A stretch of DNA of 64,000 nucleotides from Chitinophaga sp. E66 (GTDB lineage: Bacteria; Bacteroidota; Bacteroidia; Chitinophagales; Chitinophagaceae), in the NCBI GenBank assembly GCA_019285755.1, contig CP079103.1:4092001-4156000 (forward strand), given 5' to 3'. Below, piece after piece: positions 41,393 to 53,094 of the stretch; position 1 is the stretch's first letter, and each line of letters opens with the position of its first letter. The notes below the pieces were generated by a model that worked only from the letters and a program-made list of their open reading frames with translations, was not told where the DNA came from and ran no database searches. The position numbers and the translations under genes are program-made.

Positions 41393-42882
41393 TTATCGGT
41401 TCGACAATATTTGCTTGAGTTTCACTTTCCAGTCCGCATACGCATCCTGGTAAGCCGCGTGCGACTTGGCGTCGGGAGATATGGTGGCGAGGCAATCCAT
41501 CCCCGGAAAGCTTCCGCGAATGATTTGAATACGCCCGCTCCTACGCCGGCGCCCTGGCGGCGCCCTGCGCCCCATCGGTATTATACAATTCGATCTCGGC
41601 TCCCGTTGCATTGGCAAACGCCTCCCGGAACAGCGGGCTCAGGAACATGTTTGCTTTCCCGGCGCGTACGCGGTTGATCCGCAATCCCATGTTCCGCATG
41701 ATATCCATGCCATAGGCGAGTGCGAAGACGATCCCCTCCTGGCCCGCGCGGAGCAGGTGCCCCTGGCCGTGTATGCCAAAGTCCAGCCCCTGCATGCTGG
41801 CGCCGGGGAGCCGGTTTTCCAGTATCCTTTCCGCCCCGTTGCCGAAGGGGAAGATGCGCAGCCCCTCCGCCCCTATAGGCGCCTGCTTCGCCGCCAGTTC
41901 GTTCATCTGGTCGTACGGCACGCCGCCCGATATCTGCCGCAACCAGCTGTAAAGGATGCCCGTACCGTTAAGGCACATGAGCACGCCGTTTCGCGTATCC
42001 TTTTCAGTGTTGTTGACGTGGATGAAGGTATTGACACGGCTCTTCGCGTCGTAAGCAGGCTGGTTATGCACCGCGTACACGACGCCGGAGGTACCCGCCG
42101 TTGTGGCCGCTTCGCCCGGTTGCAATACATTCAGGAAAACGCATTGTTAGGCTGATCGCCCGCGCGGTAGGTCACCGGTGTGCCTTCCTGCAATCCGGTC
42201 AGTTCCGCCGCTGCTTTCGACACGCGGCCCTGCTCTCCGAACGTGGGCACTACGTCGGATAATACCGCCCTGTCGATGCCATACAATTCCAGCAGTTCGT
42301 CCGACACCTTTCCTTCCTTAAAGTCCCAGAAGATGCCTTCCGAAAGGCCGGAGAGCGTGGTGGCGGGAACGCCAGTCAGGCGCATGGCGATGAAATCCCC
42401 GGCAGCATGATGTGCCGGATCTTTGCATAGAGCGCCGGCTCGTTGAGCTGCACCCAGCGCAGTTTCGATGCCGTGAAGTTACCGGGAGAATTGAGCAGGT
42501 GCGGAAGGGTGTAAGCGTCGCCCAGGCTCTGGGCCGCTTCGTCGCCGATCTTCACCGCGCGCGAATCGCACCAGATAATGGAAGGCCGCAGCACTTGCAG
42601 CTGATCGTCCACACACACCAGTCCGTGCATCTGATAGGCGATGCCGATCCCTTTGACCGCCGAGGCGTCGAAGGGATGTTGTTGCTGCAGGCGGCGGGTG
42701 GCCTTGATGACTTCCTCCCACCACATCTCCGGGTCCTGCTCGGCGAAGCCGGGCCGGGGTACACGGATGCGCAGCTCCTCGTCGGAGCCCGTGGCGGAAG
42801 CAAGGCAGCGCCCGCTCTCAACGTCGAGCAGCGCTGCTTTGATGGAAGAAGATCCGATATCGTATCCTAATAAGAATGCCAT
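41393..42882 (-). CDS. xylB: Xylulokinase
   Basis: FGGY-family kinase that phosphorylates D-xylulose. Signatures: LLGYDIGSSSIKAALLDVES, GIAYQMHGLVCVDD, SIIWCDSRAVKIGDEAAQSL, the ATP-site segments AGDQPNNAFSLNV and TAGTSGVVYAVHN, and GLDFGIHGQGHLLRAGQEG. Breaks near 42405, 42140, 41560 and 41510. About 497 residues. It lies 36 bp after the symporter gene and 11 bp before xylA. Confidence 0.94.
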
Positions 42883-42918
42883 AAATGTAGACGTGGAAAA
42901 AGATGCTTTAGGTAAATG

Positions 42919-44561
42919 CTACCAGAATATTGTGTACAGCGCCGTCAGGATACCGCAGATGATAATGGCTCCCACGGCAAATCCGGGCGCCAGTTTAAAC
43001 ATACTGGAATCGATCTGGAGCGCTTTCGGGTTGTCTTTGCTCTTCGGGTCCATGAGACTGACGATCACCATCAGCGCCACGATGATCACAAATACCCAGC
43101 CCATGCGGTTGATGAACGGCAGGTCGGGGAAGATGAACATGAGGGCCACCGATAAGGGGATCGCCAGGGCCGCGCCCACCAGCGCCGCGGCGGAAGTGGT
43201 ACGCTTCCAGAAGAAGCCCATGATGAAGATGGCGAACACGCCCGGAGAAATGAAGCCGGTGTATTCCTGGATGAACTGGAACGCCTGATCGAGGTTGCCC
43301 AATGCCGGGGCCACCAGCGCCGCGATGATGCAGGAAACGATGATGGCGATACGGCCCACGTTCACCTGCTCGGCTTCGCCGGCGTCTTTCTTGAAGTGTT
43401 TCTTGTATATATCCAGCGTGAAGATCGTAGCGATGCTGTTTGCTTTGCCCGCGAGGGACGCAACGATGGCCGCTGTGAGCGCCGCGAACGACAAGCCCTT
43501 CAATCCCGCAGGCAGCAGGTTGAGGAGGATCGGGTAAGCGCGGTCGGGTTTCACCTGTTGAACACCGTCTACCACGGTCTGCATTTCGGTCTGGAACATG
43601 CCGTTCTTCCACAGCACGTAGGTAGCGATACCCGGCAGCACCACGATGATAGGCATGAGGAGCTTCAGGAAACCGGCGAACAGCAGGCCGTTGCGGGCCG
43701 TCTTCAGATCGGCCCCAGCGCGCGTTGCGTGATGTACTGGTTGCAGCCCCAGTAGTTGAGGTTTACGATCCACATACCGCCGATCAGTACGGCCAGACCG
43801 GGAAGGTCTTTATAGTTTTCGTTGCTCTTGTCGAAGATCATATGGAAATGCTCGGGCGCCTTCTGCCGGAGGAGGCCCAGCCCGTCCCACATACCGTTGA
43901 TCGTATCAGGGCCGCCGGCCGTGCCGCCGAAGTGGTGAGACACGAGGTTCAGCGCCAGGTAAGTGGTCGCAAGACCGCCCAGGATAAGGAAGAACACCTG
44001 GATCACATCCGTGAAACCGATCACTTTCATCCCGCCCAGCGTGATGATGATGGCAAACACCGCCAGCCCGATCATACAGGCCGTAAAGCTAAAGCCGGAT
44101 ATGGTAGATACCGCCAGCGCACCCAGGTAAAGGATGGACGTGAGGTTCACGAACACATACAGCAACAACCAGAACACCGCCATGATGGTGGCCACCGTTC
44201 CGTTGTACCGCTGGCTCAGGAACTGCGGCATGGTGTAGATCTTGTTTTTGAGATAGATCGGGAGGAAGAAGATCGCTACCACGAGCAACGTCGCGGCGGC
44301 CATCCATTCATAGGTGGAGATCGCCAGGCCCATCTTGAAACCGGAACCGCTCATTCCGATGAACTGCTCGGCGGAGATGTTGGACGCGATCAGTGATGCG
44401 CCGATCGCCCACCAGGTCAGCGAGCCTTCGGCAAGGAAAAAGTCTTTGGTGTCGGCACTGGCTTTTCTCTTTTTGTTGTAAATGTAATAACCATATCCGG
44501 CCACGATCACGAAGTAAATCGCGAACACGATATAGTCTTTTAGAACAAGTTCATGGTTCAT
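42919..44561 (-). CDS. Sodium/sugar symporter (SSS family, SGLT-like)
   Basis: Inner-membrane sodium-coupled sugar transporter with about 14 helices, closely resembling vSGLT. Signatures: DFFLAEGSLTWWAIGASLIA, SNISAEQFIGMSGSGFKMGL, TLGGMKVIGFTDVIQVFFLI, GGMWIVNLNYWGCNQYITQR, LSFAALTAAIVASLAGKANS, IATIFTLDIYKK, FIQEYTGFISPGVFAIFIMG. One break near 43712 is repaired by a C. About 548 residues. First gene of the xylose operon, so xylose is the likely substrate; related proteins carry galactose or glucose. Confidence 0.92.
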
Positions 44562-44648
44562 AGTTGTATCAGTATAACGTGAAAAGGATTAGTTTGTCAA
44601 GATAGCAACAAATCTTTAATTGTTAAATCTACAGTTAAAAATATCGGC

Positions 44649-44680
44649 AAAAAAAAGCCGGACGGGTGAGCGTCCGGCTT
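44649..44680 (-). terminator. Terminator of the fucosidase operon
   Basis: Perfect 10-bp stem AAGCCGGACG / CGTCCGGCTT (44655-44680), 6-nt loop, with eight T on the minus strand. Confidence 0.85.
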
Positions 44681-44697
44681 AAATACTTCATTATCAA

Positions 44698-46165
44698 TTA
44701 GCTGGCCTTTGTAATCTTAAACGTCCAGGCGTGCTCGCAGGGCGTTTCCTTCGCCGTCAGCTTCGGCACGGTCACCTTGATGCCTTTAGGCGTTTTGGTC
44801 CACTGCAGGTTACCGGGGCGGCCCAGCAGCTGCACGGTGGCGCCTGCGGCGGGCGTTACGCCCTGGATCTCCAGCGTGCCCTGGGGCATCACCGGCGCAA
44901 TGGCGTATACAATATCGCCCTTGCGGGTGAAGAACAGCTCTTTGCGGGCGTAGCCGGGAGCGGGGTCTACTGTTTGCTTCAGCAGCACTTCTGCGCTTAC
45001 ATAGCCGGTATGCTTCGGCTGTTCCCGGTTACCGGCGGTCCATTGTACCGGGGTTTTCCAGGCGCGGGTATCGTAAATCGCTTCACCGTTCACCTGGAGC
45101 CATTTGCCTATCTGCAGCAGGCGCTCCTGCATGATGGGCGGGATCTTGCCGTGCGCGTCCGGCCCGATGTCGAGCAGGAGGTTGCCGCCGCTGCTCACGA
45201 TGTCGAGCAACAGGTATATAAGCGACTGGGCGCTGTTGTAATCTTCGATGTCTTCGTTACGGTTGTATCCGAAAGAATACCCCATGCCGCGGCACTCTTC
45301 CCAGGGCTTGGAGAACGTCTTCCCTACTTCATACTCCGTCGTAAAGTACCCGCCGTGTTTCTGACGGATGCCTTTGCCCCAGCGGTCGTTCACCACTACG
45401 GATTCCTTCACGGGCGATTCGTTGTACAGCCAGGTGAGGAACTCTTTGGAATGCCAGAGGCTGTCGGTCTGATCCCACTCACCGTCGGGCCACACGATAT
45501 CGGGGCTGTAGCGGTTCACGAGGTCCTTCAGCTGGGGATCATGTGGGTGGTTACGTATTCGTGGTATTGCTTGTTCGCGTAGAGCGGGTTGTACCATTCG
45601 TAGAGCGAGTAATAGAAGCCCATTTTTACGGAGGTCTTCTTTACCGCGGCCGTGAGGTCGCCCAATACGTCGCGTTTGGAAGCGGCGTCCATGGCGTTCC
45701 AGGGGCGGCCGAAGGCTTTGGTGGCTTCCTTGCTGGGCCATAGCGCGAAGCCGTCGTGGTGTTTGGACGTCAGCACCACGTATTTGGCGCCCGACTGCTC
45801 GAAGAGTTTCGCCCAGGCTTCGGGGTCGTAGTCTTCCACCTTAAACAGGTCGGCGAACTGGTAATAAGAAAAATCCTTTCCGTAAACTTTGTTGTGGTGG
45901 TCCAGCACGGCAGTAGTGCCGTTCTGTCCGTTGCCATACGTCTTACCGCTCTGGAGCCATTGCTGATACCATTCGGAATACACGCCTTTAGGCGCCAGGC
46001 CGGAACGGAATATACGCCCCAGTGAATGAATATCCCGAATTTAGCGTTCTCGAACCAGGCGGGAACCGGCCTGCTGTCCAGCGATTCCCAGGTGGGTTTG
46101 TACTGTGCCATGGTAGTGGCGGGGAGCAACGCAAAAAGCAGGAGCTTCAACCATTTTCTCTTCAT
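44698..46165 (-). CDS. GH29 alpha-L-fucosidase (operon copy)
   Basis: Secreted fucosidase ([20 protein letters not shown]). GH29 signatures: [54 protein letters not shown] and [11 protein letters not shown], where the Asp is the expected nucleophile. The C-terminal part is a beta-sandwich ([20 protein letters not shown]). Breaks near 46000 and 45535. About 489 residues. It starts 15 bp after the GH95 stop, so both fucosidases are made together. The host glycan is not certain; fucosylated plant glycans such as xyloglucan are plausible. Confidence 0.92.
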
Positions 46166-46180
46166 ATGTGGATTTGTTTT

Positions 46181-48562
46181 TCACAGTAATTGCTCAACCG
46201 GCACGTTCATCGACTTCCCTCTTTCAATCGACAGCGGCAGCAAATGCTGGCCGTATTTCAAAACGAGGTTGCGCCCGGTGGTAGACCGCAGTGTGATGCC
46301 GCTCAGTTTCCCATCGTCCCATACCAGGTCTATTTCAAAGCCCCGCGCACACAAAGCCCCGTCACCTTTCCCGACTTCCACTGCTGCGGCAATGCAGGCA
46401 GCAGTTCCACGTAGGAACCATGGCTCTGCACCAGCGCTTCCGCGATGCCGGCGGTTGCGCCGAAATTGCCGTCGATCTGGAAAGGCGGGTGGTTATCGAA
46501 AAGGTTAGGCAACGTACTCTTCGCGAGGAGCGCGTGCATGTGGTTGTATACGCTGTCTGCCTGTTTGAGGCGTGCGTAGAAGTTGATGATCCAGGCGCGA
46601 CTCCAGCCGGTATGGCCGCCGCCCTGCGCCAGCCTGCCGTTAAGCGTGCGCATGGCGCCTTCAAAAAGGGAGGGCGTCTGCTCGGTGATCTCTGTTCCCG
46701 GATGCAATCCGAACAGGTGAGAGATATGCCGGTGACCGGGCTCCACTTCCGGGTAGTCTTCTATCCATTCCAGGATGCGGCCGTCTTTACCGGTGCGCGT
46801 CGGCGGCAGTTGGCTGATGATGCCCTCCCAGCGATCCGCATCGGTGGAATCCGTTCTGAGCGCCCGCGGCCACGCATTTGGAAAGGAACTCGCGGAGTAT
46901 CTGGTTATCCATGGTAGGCCCGTAGGTCAGTCCTGTCGGTTTGCCGGTTACGGGATGGATGAACTGGTTTTCTGGGGAACTGGCGGGGAAGTTACGAGGT
47001 AACCCCGGGGCTCTTCACGAGGAAGTCTTCCACGAATTCCGCATGCTCCTTCATGATGGGATAGGCTTTTTCGCGGAGGAATTTATAATCGAGCGTGAAG
47101 GCGAAGTGCTCCCAGAAGTGGAGGCACATCCAGCTGGCGCCCATGGGGAAGGTGCCCCAGCCAACGCCGTTCTGCACGCCTGTTTTCCCGAATGCGTCCG
47201 TGCAGTGATGCACCACCCACCCGCGGGCGTTATACATCTTCTTCGCCGTGATGCGGCCTTCGGGGCGCAGGCGGTCCATGAAGTCGAACAAGGGCGCGGT
47301 GGTAAGCGAGAGGTTCGTAACTTCCGCCGGCCAGTAGTTCATTTGCAGATTGATGTTGGTATGGAAGTCCGCATTCCACGGCGCATCGATATGCTGGTTC
47401 CAGATGCCCTGCAAATTAGCGGGCAGTACGCCCGGACCGCGCGAGCTGCTCAGCAGCAGGTAGCGGCCATATTGAAAATACAGTTCCGTGAGGTCCACAT
47501 CCTCCTCGCCTTTCTTAATCGCCGCCAGCCTTTCATTGGTCGGCAGTTCCGCATTGGCGGAAGTACCCAGGTCCAGGCTCACCCGTTGCATAATGGGACT
47601 GAAGTCAGCGATATGTTTCGCTTTGATGGCCGCGTATGTTTTGCCCGCAGCCGCGGTGAGCAGCCGCCTGCATTTGGACATGGCCACGGCGGCGCCGGGA
47701 TCAAGATCCTGTTTCACGGCGTTATAGCTGGTTGCGCCCTGGATATAAAGTGTTACCGCGCCCGCGCCCTTTACGTGGATCGTGCCGTTCTTCGCTATGG
47801 CCGTTCCGCCGGAAGGCGTTACCTGTACGATGCCCGCAAAGCGCATGTGCGCGCCCTGTGGACCTTTATTCTCGTTATAGTTACTATCGATGATCTGCCC
47901 GTCGAGCACCAGTTGCCGGCCCACCGCCGTTACTTTACAGTCCTTCATCAGCTGCACCGAATCCCTTGGCACGGGACGGTTCAGGAGAAGACGGCATTGA
48001 TGGCGCCGGGTTTGGAAGCGGAGATGTGAACGGCGATAATATTGTCAGGGTTGGATGCGATCACCTCCTGCCGGTATGTAACGCCATTGATGGTGAAAGT
48101 AGTCAGCGCCACGCCGTTGATGATATCGAGGCTGCGGCGGTATTGCTCCACTGAATCCTGTCCGTAATCGATGTTTACGTTCATCAATGTCTGGTTAGAC
48201 CGGAAGCTGCTGCGGGCGCGGCCGGGCGGATTGTTGCCGTCTGTGGCGAGGAAGTATTTATCCGCCAGCGCATACGCTTCCTCGTTACGGTTGCCGAAAA
48301 TGAGCTTGCGGATGGAATCTAAGTATCGGCCTGCATCTGCATTGCCGTCATTGAATTTGACACCAGCCCAAACGCTTTCTTCGTTGACCTGGAGGATTTC
48401 CTTTCCGGTGCGGCCATAAACCATGGCGCCGAGCCGGCCGTTGCCGACGGGCAGCGCTTCTTCCCACCGCGCGGCGGGTTTGGCATACCAAAGGGTGAGC
48501 GGAGATTGTTGCGCCAGGGCCGAATTCCCCAGCACCATCAAGAGTACAAGGACCTTTTTCAT
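46181..48562 (-). CDS. GH95 alpha-L-fucosidase/galactosidase family enzyme
   Basis: Secreted large enzyme ([18 protein letters not shown]). The N-terminal GH95 domain reads [46 protein letters not shown]; the (alpha/alpha)6 barrel reads [68 protein letters not shown] and [20 protein letters not shown]. Breaks near 47980, 46985, 46890-46750 and 46340. About 794 residues, normal for GH95. The family removes alpha-1,2-linked L-fucose or L-galactose. It lies between a FAD oxidoreductase and GH29. Confidence 0.92.
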
Positions 48563-48650
48563 TACCGTAAACGTTACATGAACAATATACTGCAAGGCCA
48601 CGGCGATTACAAGCCGCGGCGAATTAAATACCAGTATTCGGTAGAATACA

Positions 48651-49758
48651 TTATGCGGAACGAGCGCTGCCAGCATGCGCCCGGCTTCCGAGCCGATAGC
48701 TATGCCCATGCCCCCATTCTCACGCCCAGGAATACACGTTCCGAATGCGCCTTTATCACCGGCTGCTTCGTTTGGCCGAATGCCATGATGCCTGACCATC
48801 TGTGTTCAATAGCTACCTCGCGGCCGGGGAGTATGATGCTGCGCAATTTCTCTTCCAGATCTGCTTGTATGCGCTCATTAAGTTCCGGCATAGTAGTCGT
48901 CTCCCCTTCAAAATCCAGGTTGCGTCCGCCGCCGAAGAGCACACGCCCCTGCAGCTCACGGAAATAGTAATATCCTTTGTCGAAATGATAAATCCCTTTG
49001 AACGGTAATCCCTTCACCGGCTCCGTTACAAGCACTTGCCCGCGGCCCGGGGAAATGTCCAGCCCGGGGATGATATCAGTTGTAAAAGCGTTCGTGCATA
49101 CGCAAACATAGCTGGCGGTAAGCGTGAGGCCGCCTTTGATGCGGACGCTCACGATATCGGCGCGCTCATCCATCCCCAATACCTCGCAACCGGTCTTAAT
49201 TTCTATCCCTCTTTCGATAGCGAGATCGATGAGGGTACGCATCATTTTGCCGGTATTCAGTTCTCCTTCGAAGTTGTTTTGAATAAGATGTTGTGCTGCG
49301 ATGCCCATTTTGGGCAGCTTATCGTCTGCTATGGAAAAGGCCGGCCCGGGCAGAATGCCCCCAAGAAGTTCATTCACTTCATCCAGGCGCCCCAGTGCCG
49401 GAGCTTCCGGGGCCGAAATCAGCTCGTAACTCCCGTTTTCGCGGTAATCCATGCGTTCGTCGCCGATGCGGTTCCTGAGGAGCTGAAGGCCCTTTCTGCG
49501 GAGGTTCACCAGTTGCACGACGGTTTCGGCCGGCATATGCTCCAGGTCGTCCAGGATTTCGGTGAGGCTCCCGATGCAGGCGAACCCGGCGTTGCGTGTA
49601 CTGGCCCCTACGGGCAGAAGCCCCCGCTCCAGCACGGCGATCCGCCGGCGGGGAGCCTTCTCTTTCAGGCTGATAGCCGTTGAAAGCCCCACGATCCCGC
49701 TACCGATCACGATGCAGTCGTACCCGATCAGACTTTGCTTTTCCCAGTAACTGAGCAT
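48651..49758 (-). CDS. FAD-dependent (DAO family) oxidoreductase
   Basis: Cytosolic flavoenzyme of the glycine oxidase/D-amino acid oxidase group. The dinucleotide motif YDCIVIGSGIVGLSTAISLK is at the N-terminus, with VGASTRNAGFACIGSLTEIL, GGLTLTASYVCVCTNAFTTD and GYYYFRELQGRVLFGGGRNL. A break near 48708 (one G missing) leads to the closing GMGIAIGSEAGRMLA motif. The exact 3' end is uncertain: the frame then runs on without a stop into the GH95 gene, which I attribute to another missing base. Substrate unknown; the link to the fucosidases may be only positional. Confidence 0.8.
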
Positions 49759-49813
49759 ATCGCGAATGTATATAATTCAATGCATATATTTTAGGGTCCG
49801 GAACCGCCCTTTT

Positions 49814-49912
49814 CTTCGCTTATCCTTCGCTTATCCTTCGCTTATCCTTCGCTCAAACACCCTCAAACCCAAGCCAACAGCGAACGCAAGCGAAGGATAA
49901 GCGAAGGATTGC
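49814..49912. repeat. Tandem and inverted 11-bp repeats (CTTCGCTTATC)
   Basis: Three perfect direct copies of CTTCGCTTATC (49814-49846), a partial fourth, then after about 40 bp two copies in inverse orientation (CGAAGGATAAG-like, 49891-49912). The 11-bp register is kept across the middle. The inverted halves can fold into a long stem. It fills most of the gap between the FAD oxidoreductase and ilvA. Confidence 0.85.
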
Positions 49913-49990
49913 TATAAGTATACTGATAGTCAATAAGATAACAGTAATCATTTTTATTGACAATGTCACAGTTTGGTCAGGTGACGACAT

Positions 49991-50017
49991 AAAAAGCCCC
50001 GGTACCAGTACCGGGGC
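49991..50017 (-). terminator. Terminator of the ilv operon
   Basis: Perfect 10-bp stem GCCCCGGTAC (49996-50005) / GTACCGGGGC (50008-50017), with five T on the minus strand, 32 bp after the ilvA stop. Confidence 0.85.
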
Positions 50018-50048
50018 GCTAACACTACTACTATAGGTTGAACCAATA

Positions 50049-51303
50049 CTAAACGAGGTAGCCGAACAGGTTGTCGTCTTTATTCAGTTCGGTATAATGT
50101 ATATTGTATTTCAATAAGTTAGCGAGCAGTTTATCGTAGTCTTCCCGGTATTTCAGCTCCACGCCCACCAGCGCAGGGCCGGTCTCTTTGTTATGCTTCT
50201 GGATAAACTCGAAACGGGTGATATCATCATCCGGGCCCAACACATGGTTCACGAACTCCTTCAAAGCACCGGGGCGCTGCGCGAAGCGGACGATAAAGTA
50301 ATGCTTCAGGCCTTCGTAGAGCAACGACCGCTCCTTGATCTCCTGCATCCGGTCGATGTCGTTATTGGAGCCGCTCACCACGCACACTACCGTCTTGCCT
50401 TTGATCTCTTCGGCATAGTCGTCGAGCGCAGCCATGGACAAAGCCCCTGCGGGCTCCACCACGATGGCGTCCTCATTGTACAGGCGGAGTATGGTAGAGC
50501 AGATGCGCCCCTCCGGCACAAGGCTCATTTTGTCGAGCACGTCGCGGCAGATATTGAAGGTGAGGTCTCCCACCCTTTTACCGCCGCGCCGTCCACGAAG
50601 CGGTCAATATCCCCAGTGTAACGGGACCGCCGTTCTCCAGCGCCCTGAGCATGGAAGGCGCGCCTTCCGGCTCCACGCCGATGATCTTCGTATCCGGGCT
50701 GAACGTCCTGAAATATGCGCCTACACCGGAAGCGAGACCGCCGCCGCCGATAGGCATGAAAATATAATCCACTTTGGGTTGGTCCTCGAGGATCTCTAAC
50801 CCGACAGTTCCCTGTCCTTCGATGATGCGGGCATCGTCGAACGGCGGGATGAATGTCATTTTATGTTCGCGGGTGAAGGCCTGCGCTTCGGCGGAGCAAT
50901 CGTCGAACGTATCGCCGACGAGGCGGATCTCGATGCTGTCGCCCCCGTGCATCTTCACCTGGTTTACTTTCTGTTTGGGCGTGATGATGGGCATGAACAC
51001 GACGCCTTTGATGTTGAGGCGGCGGCACGACCATGCGAACCCCTGCGCGTGGTTGCCCGCGCTGGCGCAGGTAACGCCGTTGGCGAGGGTTTCCGGGGAG
51101 AGGGTGCTCATCATGTTGTAAGCTCCGCGGAGCTTATAGGAACGTACGACCTGCATGTCTTCCCTTTTGAGGTAAACATTGGCCTGGTATCTTCTGCTGA
51201 GGTTGTTGTTGTAAGTAAGCGGCGTGCGGGTCACTACGCCTTTAAGACGGTTGGCTGCTGCTAAAACCTGCTGCGTATCGATTGAATGGAGTATCGTAGA
51301 CAT
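50049..51303 (-). CDS. ilvA: Threonine ammonia-lyase (threonine deaminase)
   Basis: Makes 2-oxobutanoate from threonine, the entry to isoleucine. The PLP lysine is Lys57 in QVVRSYKLRGAYNMMS; other signatures are VTCASAGNHAQGFAWSCRRL, GGDSIEIRLVGDTFDDCSAE, MPIGGGGLASGVGAYFRTF. The C-terminal ACT-like regulatory domain is present (KHYFIVRFAQRPGALKEFVN), as in isoleucine-regulated forms. One break near 50615. About 417 residues. Last gene of the operon, separated from ilvC by a 132-bp gap with a long hairpin. Confidence 0.94.
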
Positions 51304-51328
51304 TGTTATGGTTGGTTAAAAATAAAAA

Positions 51329-51412
51329 GAAAAGTACCGGGAGAAAGGAGCCTGCTTCAAATCAGACAAACGCCGCCGCAGCCGGCTCCTTTCATTTTCC
51401 TGGTACTTTTCA
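51329..51412 (-). terminator. Intercistronic hairpin between ilvC and ilvA
   Basis: On the minus strand GAAAAGTACC pairs with GGTACTTTTC (10 bp), an internal loop follows, then AAAGGAGCC pairs with GGCTCCTTT (9 bp), with a loop of about 30 nt and a T-rich tail (CTTTTTATTTTT). It could be a partial terminator or an RNA processing and stability element that lowers ilvA relative to ilvC. Confidence 0.65.
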
Positions 51413-51435
51413 TATTTTATTCTTTTGTGGCTTTA

Positions 51436-52476
51436 TTATTTGCCGGGGCGGAGCTGACGCACTGCTGCGCCTGCCTGCCACATTTCGCTGTTACGCAGCT
51501 CTTCCAGCTCCTTGTTCAGCTTTTCGCGGTAGTCCGCCTGGCTGTTCAGGTCGATGGAGCGCTGAGCTTCTTTACCAGCGGCAACGGAAGCGTACAGCTC
51601 GTCGAACACCGGTTGGGTAGCGTCGCGGAATTTCTTCCACCAGTCGAGCGCGCCGCGCTGAGCGGTAGTGGAGCAGTTGGCGTACATCCAGTCCATACCG
51701 TTCTCAGCTACGAGGGGCATGAGGGATTGCGTCAGCTCTTCTACGGTTTCGTTGAAAGCTTCGGAGGGAGAGTGACCGTTGTTGCGGAGGGTTTGGTACT
51801 GCGCAGCAAAGATACCCTGGATGCAACCCATGAGCGTACCGCGCTCGCCGGTGAGGTCGGAGAATACTTCTTTCTTGAAGTCGGTCTCGAACAGGTAGCC
51901 GGAACCAACGCCGATACCGAGTGCGATAACGCGGTCGCGTGCTTTGCCGGTCGCGTCCTGGAAGATCGCGAAAGAAGAGTTCAGGCCCTGACCTGCGAGG
52001 AACAGGCGGCGGAGGGAAGTACCGGAGCCTTTGGGGCTACCAGGATCACGTCCACGTCTGCCGGGGAATGATGTTGGTTTGCTCTTTATAGGTGATGCCG
52101 AAGCCATGGCTGAAATACAGGGCTTTACCTTTGGTGAGGAACGGCTTCAGGGTCGGCCACAGTGTGATCTGACCGGCGTCGCTGAGCAGGTATTGGATGA
52201 TGGTGCCTTTCTGGGCGGCTTCTTCGATTTCGAAGAGGGTTTCGCCGGGTACCCATCCGTCAGCAACGGCTTTATCCAGGTTTTGGAATTCTTGCGCTGA
52301 CCGATGATAACGTTGAAACCATTGTCTTTCAGGTTAAGCGCCTGGCCGGGGCCCTGTACGCCGTAACCGATGATAGCGATCGTTTCATCTTTCAGCACTT
52401 CTCTTGCCTTTTCCATGGGGAATTCTTCTCTGGTTACTACTTCTTCCAGAACCCCGCCAAAATTGATGGTTGCCAT
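51436..52476 (-). CDS. ilvC: Ketol-acid reductoisomerase
   Basis: NADPH-dependent isomeroreductase making dihydroxy acids. The nucleotide-binding motif [20 protein letters not shown] is clear, followed by LTDGYP-region residues, [12 protein letters not shown], a [18 protein letters not shown] loop and the C-terminal helical knot ([40 protein letters not shown]). Breaks near 52295 and 52062. About 347 residues, the class I length. It follows ilvN by 49 bp. Confidence 0.95.
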
Positions 52477-52525
52477 GTTGTGATAGTGTTGTTTTAAGTT
52501 TTTTAAAGTTCTTGTTACTGATAAA

Positions 52526-53068
52526 TTAGTCCTTCAGGTTGTCAGTCTCCAGGAGGCTGAGATCCTTCAGGTGTTCATGGAAGCGGCGGCTCCATTTCAC
52601 GATGGCGACGCGACCGCTTTTTGTATACTCGATGAGGCCGTATGGCTCCAGCTTCTGCAGCATGCCGATCAGTTCCTGCTGATGGCCCGTTTTCTCCAGC
52701 ACGAAATAATCGGGCGTGATGGTGAGGATGCGGGCATTGTTGTCGCGGATGATCTTTTCGATGTCGCCGTTGTGGAGCGCCTTGGTGGAGATCTTGTATA
52801 GCGCCAGTTCCTGGTACACGACTTCATCTTCGTCGTGAACGAATGCTCGGTGGATCTCTACCAGCCTTTCGATCTGGCCTACCACTTTCTCCAGCAGCTC
52901 GCGGGTGCTGAGAACGGTGATGATGAATTTATAAACGCCCGGCACCTCCGTTTCGGCGGTGGTAAGGCTGGTGATATTGATGCCACGGCGGGTGAAGATA
53001 ACGGTGATGCGGTTGGTGATCCCGGGCCGGTCTTCGGTATATACCGTAACTGTATATTCTTTTTGCAT
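52526..53068 (-). CDS. ilvN: Acetolactate synthase small (regulatory) subunit
   Basis: Intact 180-residue ACT-domain protein that activates the catalytic subunit and gives valine feedback. Signatures: [60 protein letters not shown], and a C-terminal extension ([20 protein letters not shown]). It follows ilvB by 26 bp. Confidence 0.93.
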   Translation of the reverse strand: MQKEYTVTVYTEDRPGITNRITVIFTRRGINITSLTTAETEVPGVYKFIITVLSTRELLEKVVGQIERLVEIHRAFVHDEDEVVYQELALYKISTKALHNGDIEKIIRDNNARILTITPDYFVLEKTGHQQELIGMLQKLEPYGLIEYTKSGRVAIVKWSRRFHEHLKDLSLLETDNLKD

Positions 53069-53094
53069 TGTTTGGTCCTGTTAATGGTGATGAA

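Noticed and set aside
46941-48029. Long plus-strand frame (362 residues) opposite the GH95 gene
   Set aside because: Antisense to conserved GH95 segments and without own motifs.
47981-48799. In-frame read-through from the FAD oxidoreductase into the GH95 gene as a fusion protein
   Set aside because: GH95 has its own start and signal peptide at 48562, while the oxidoreductase is cytosolic; a missing base is the simpler explanation.
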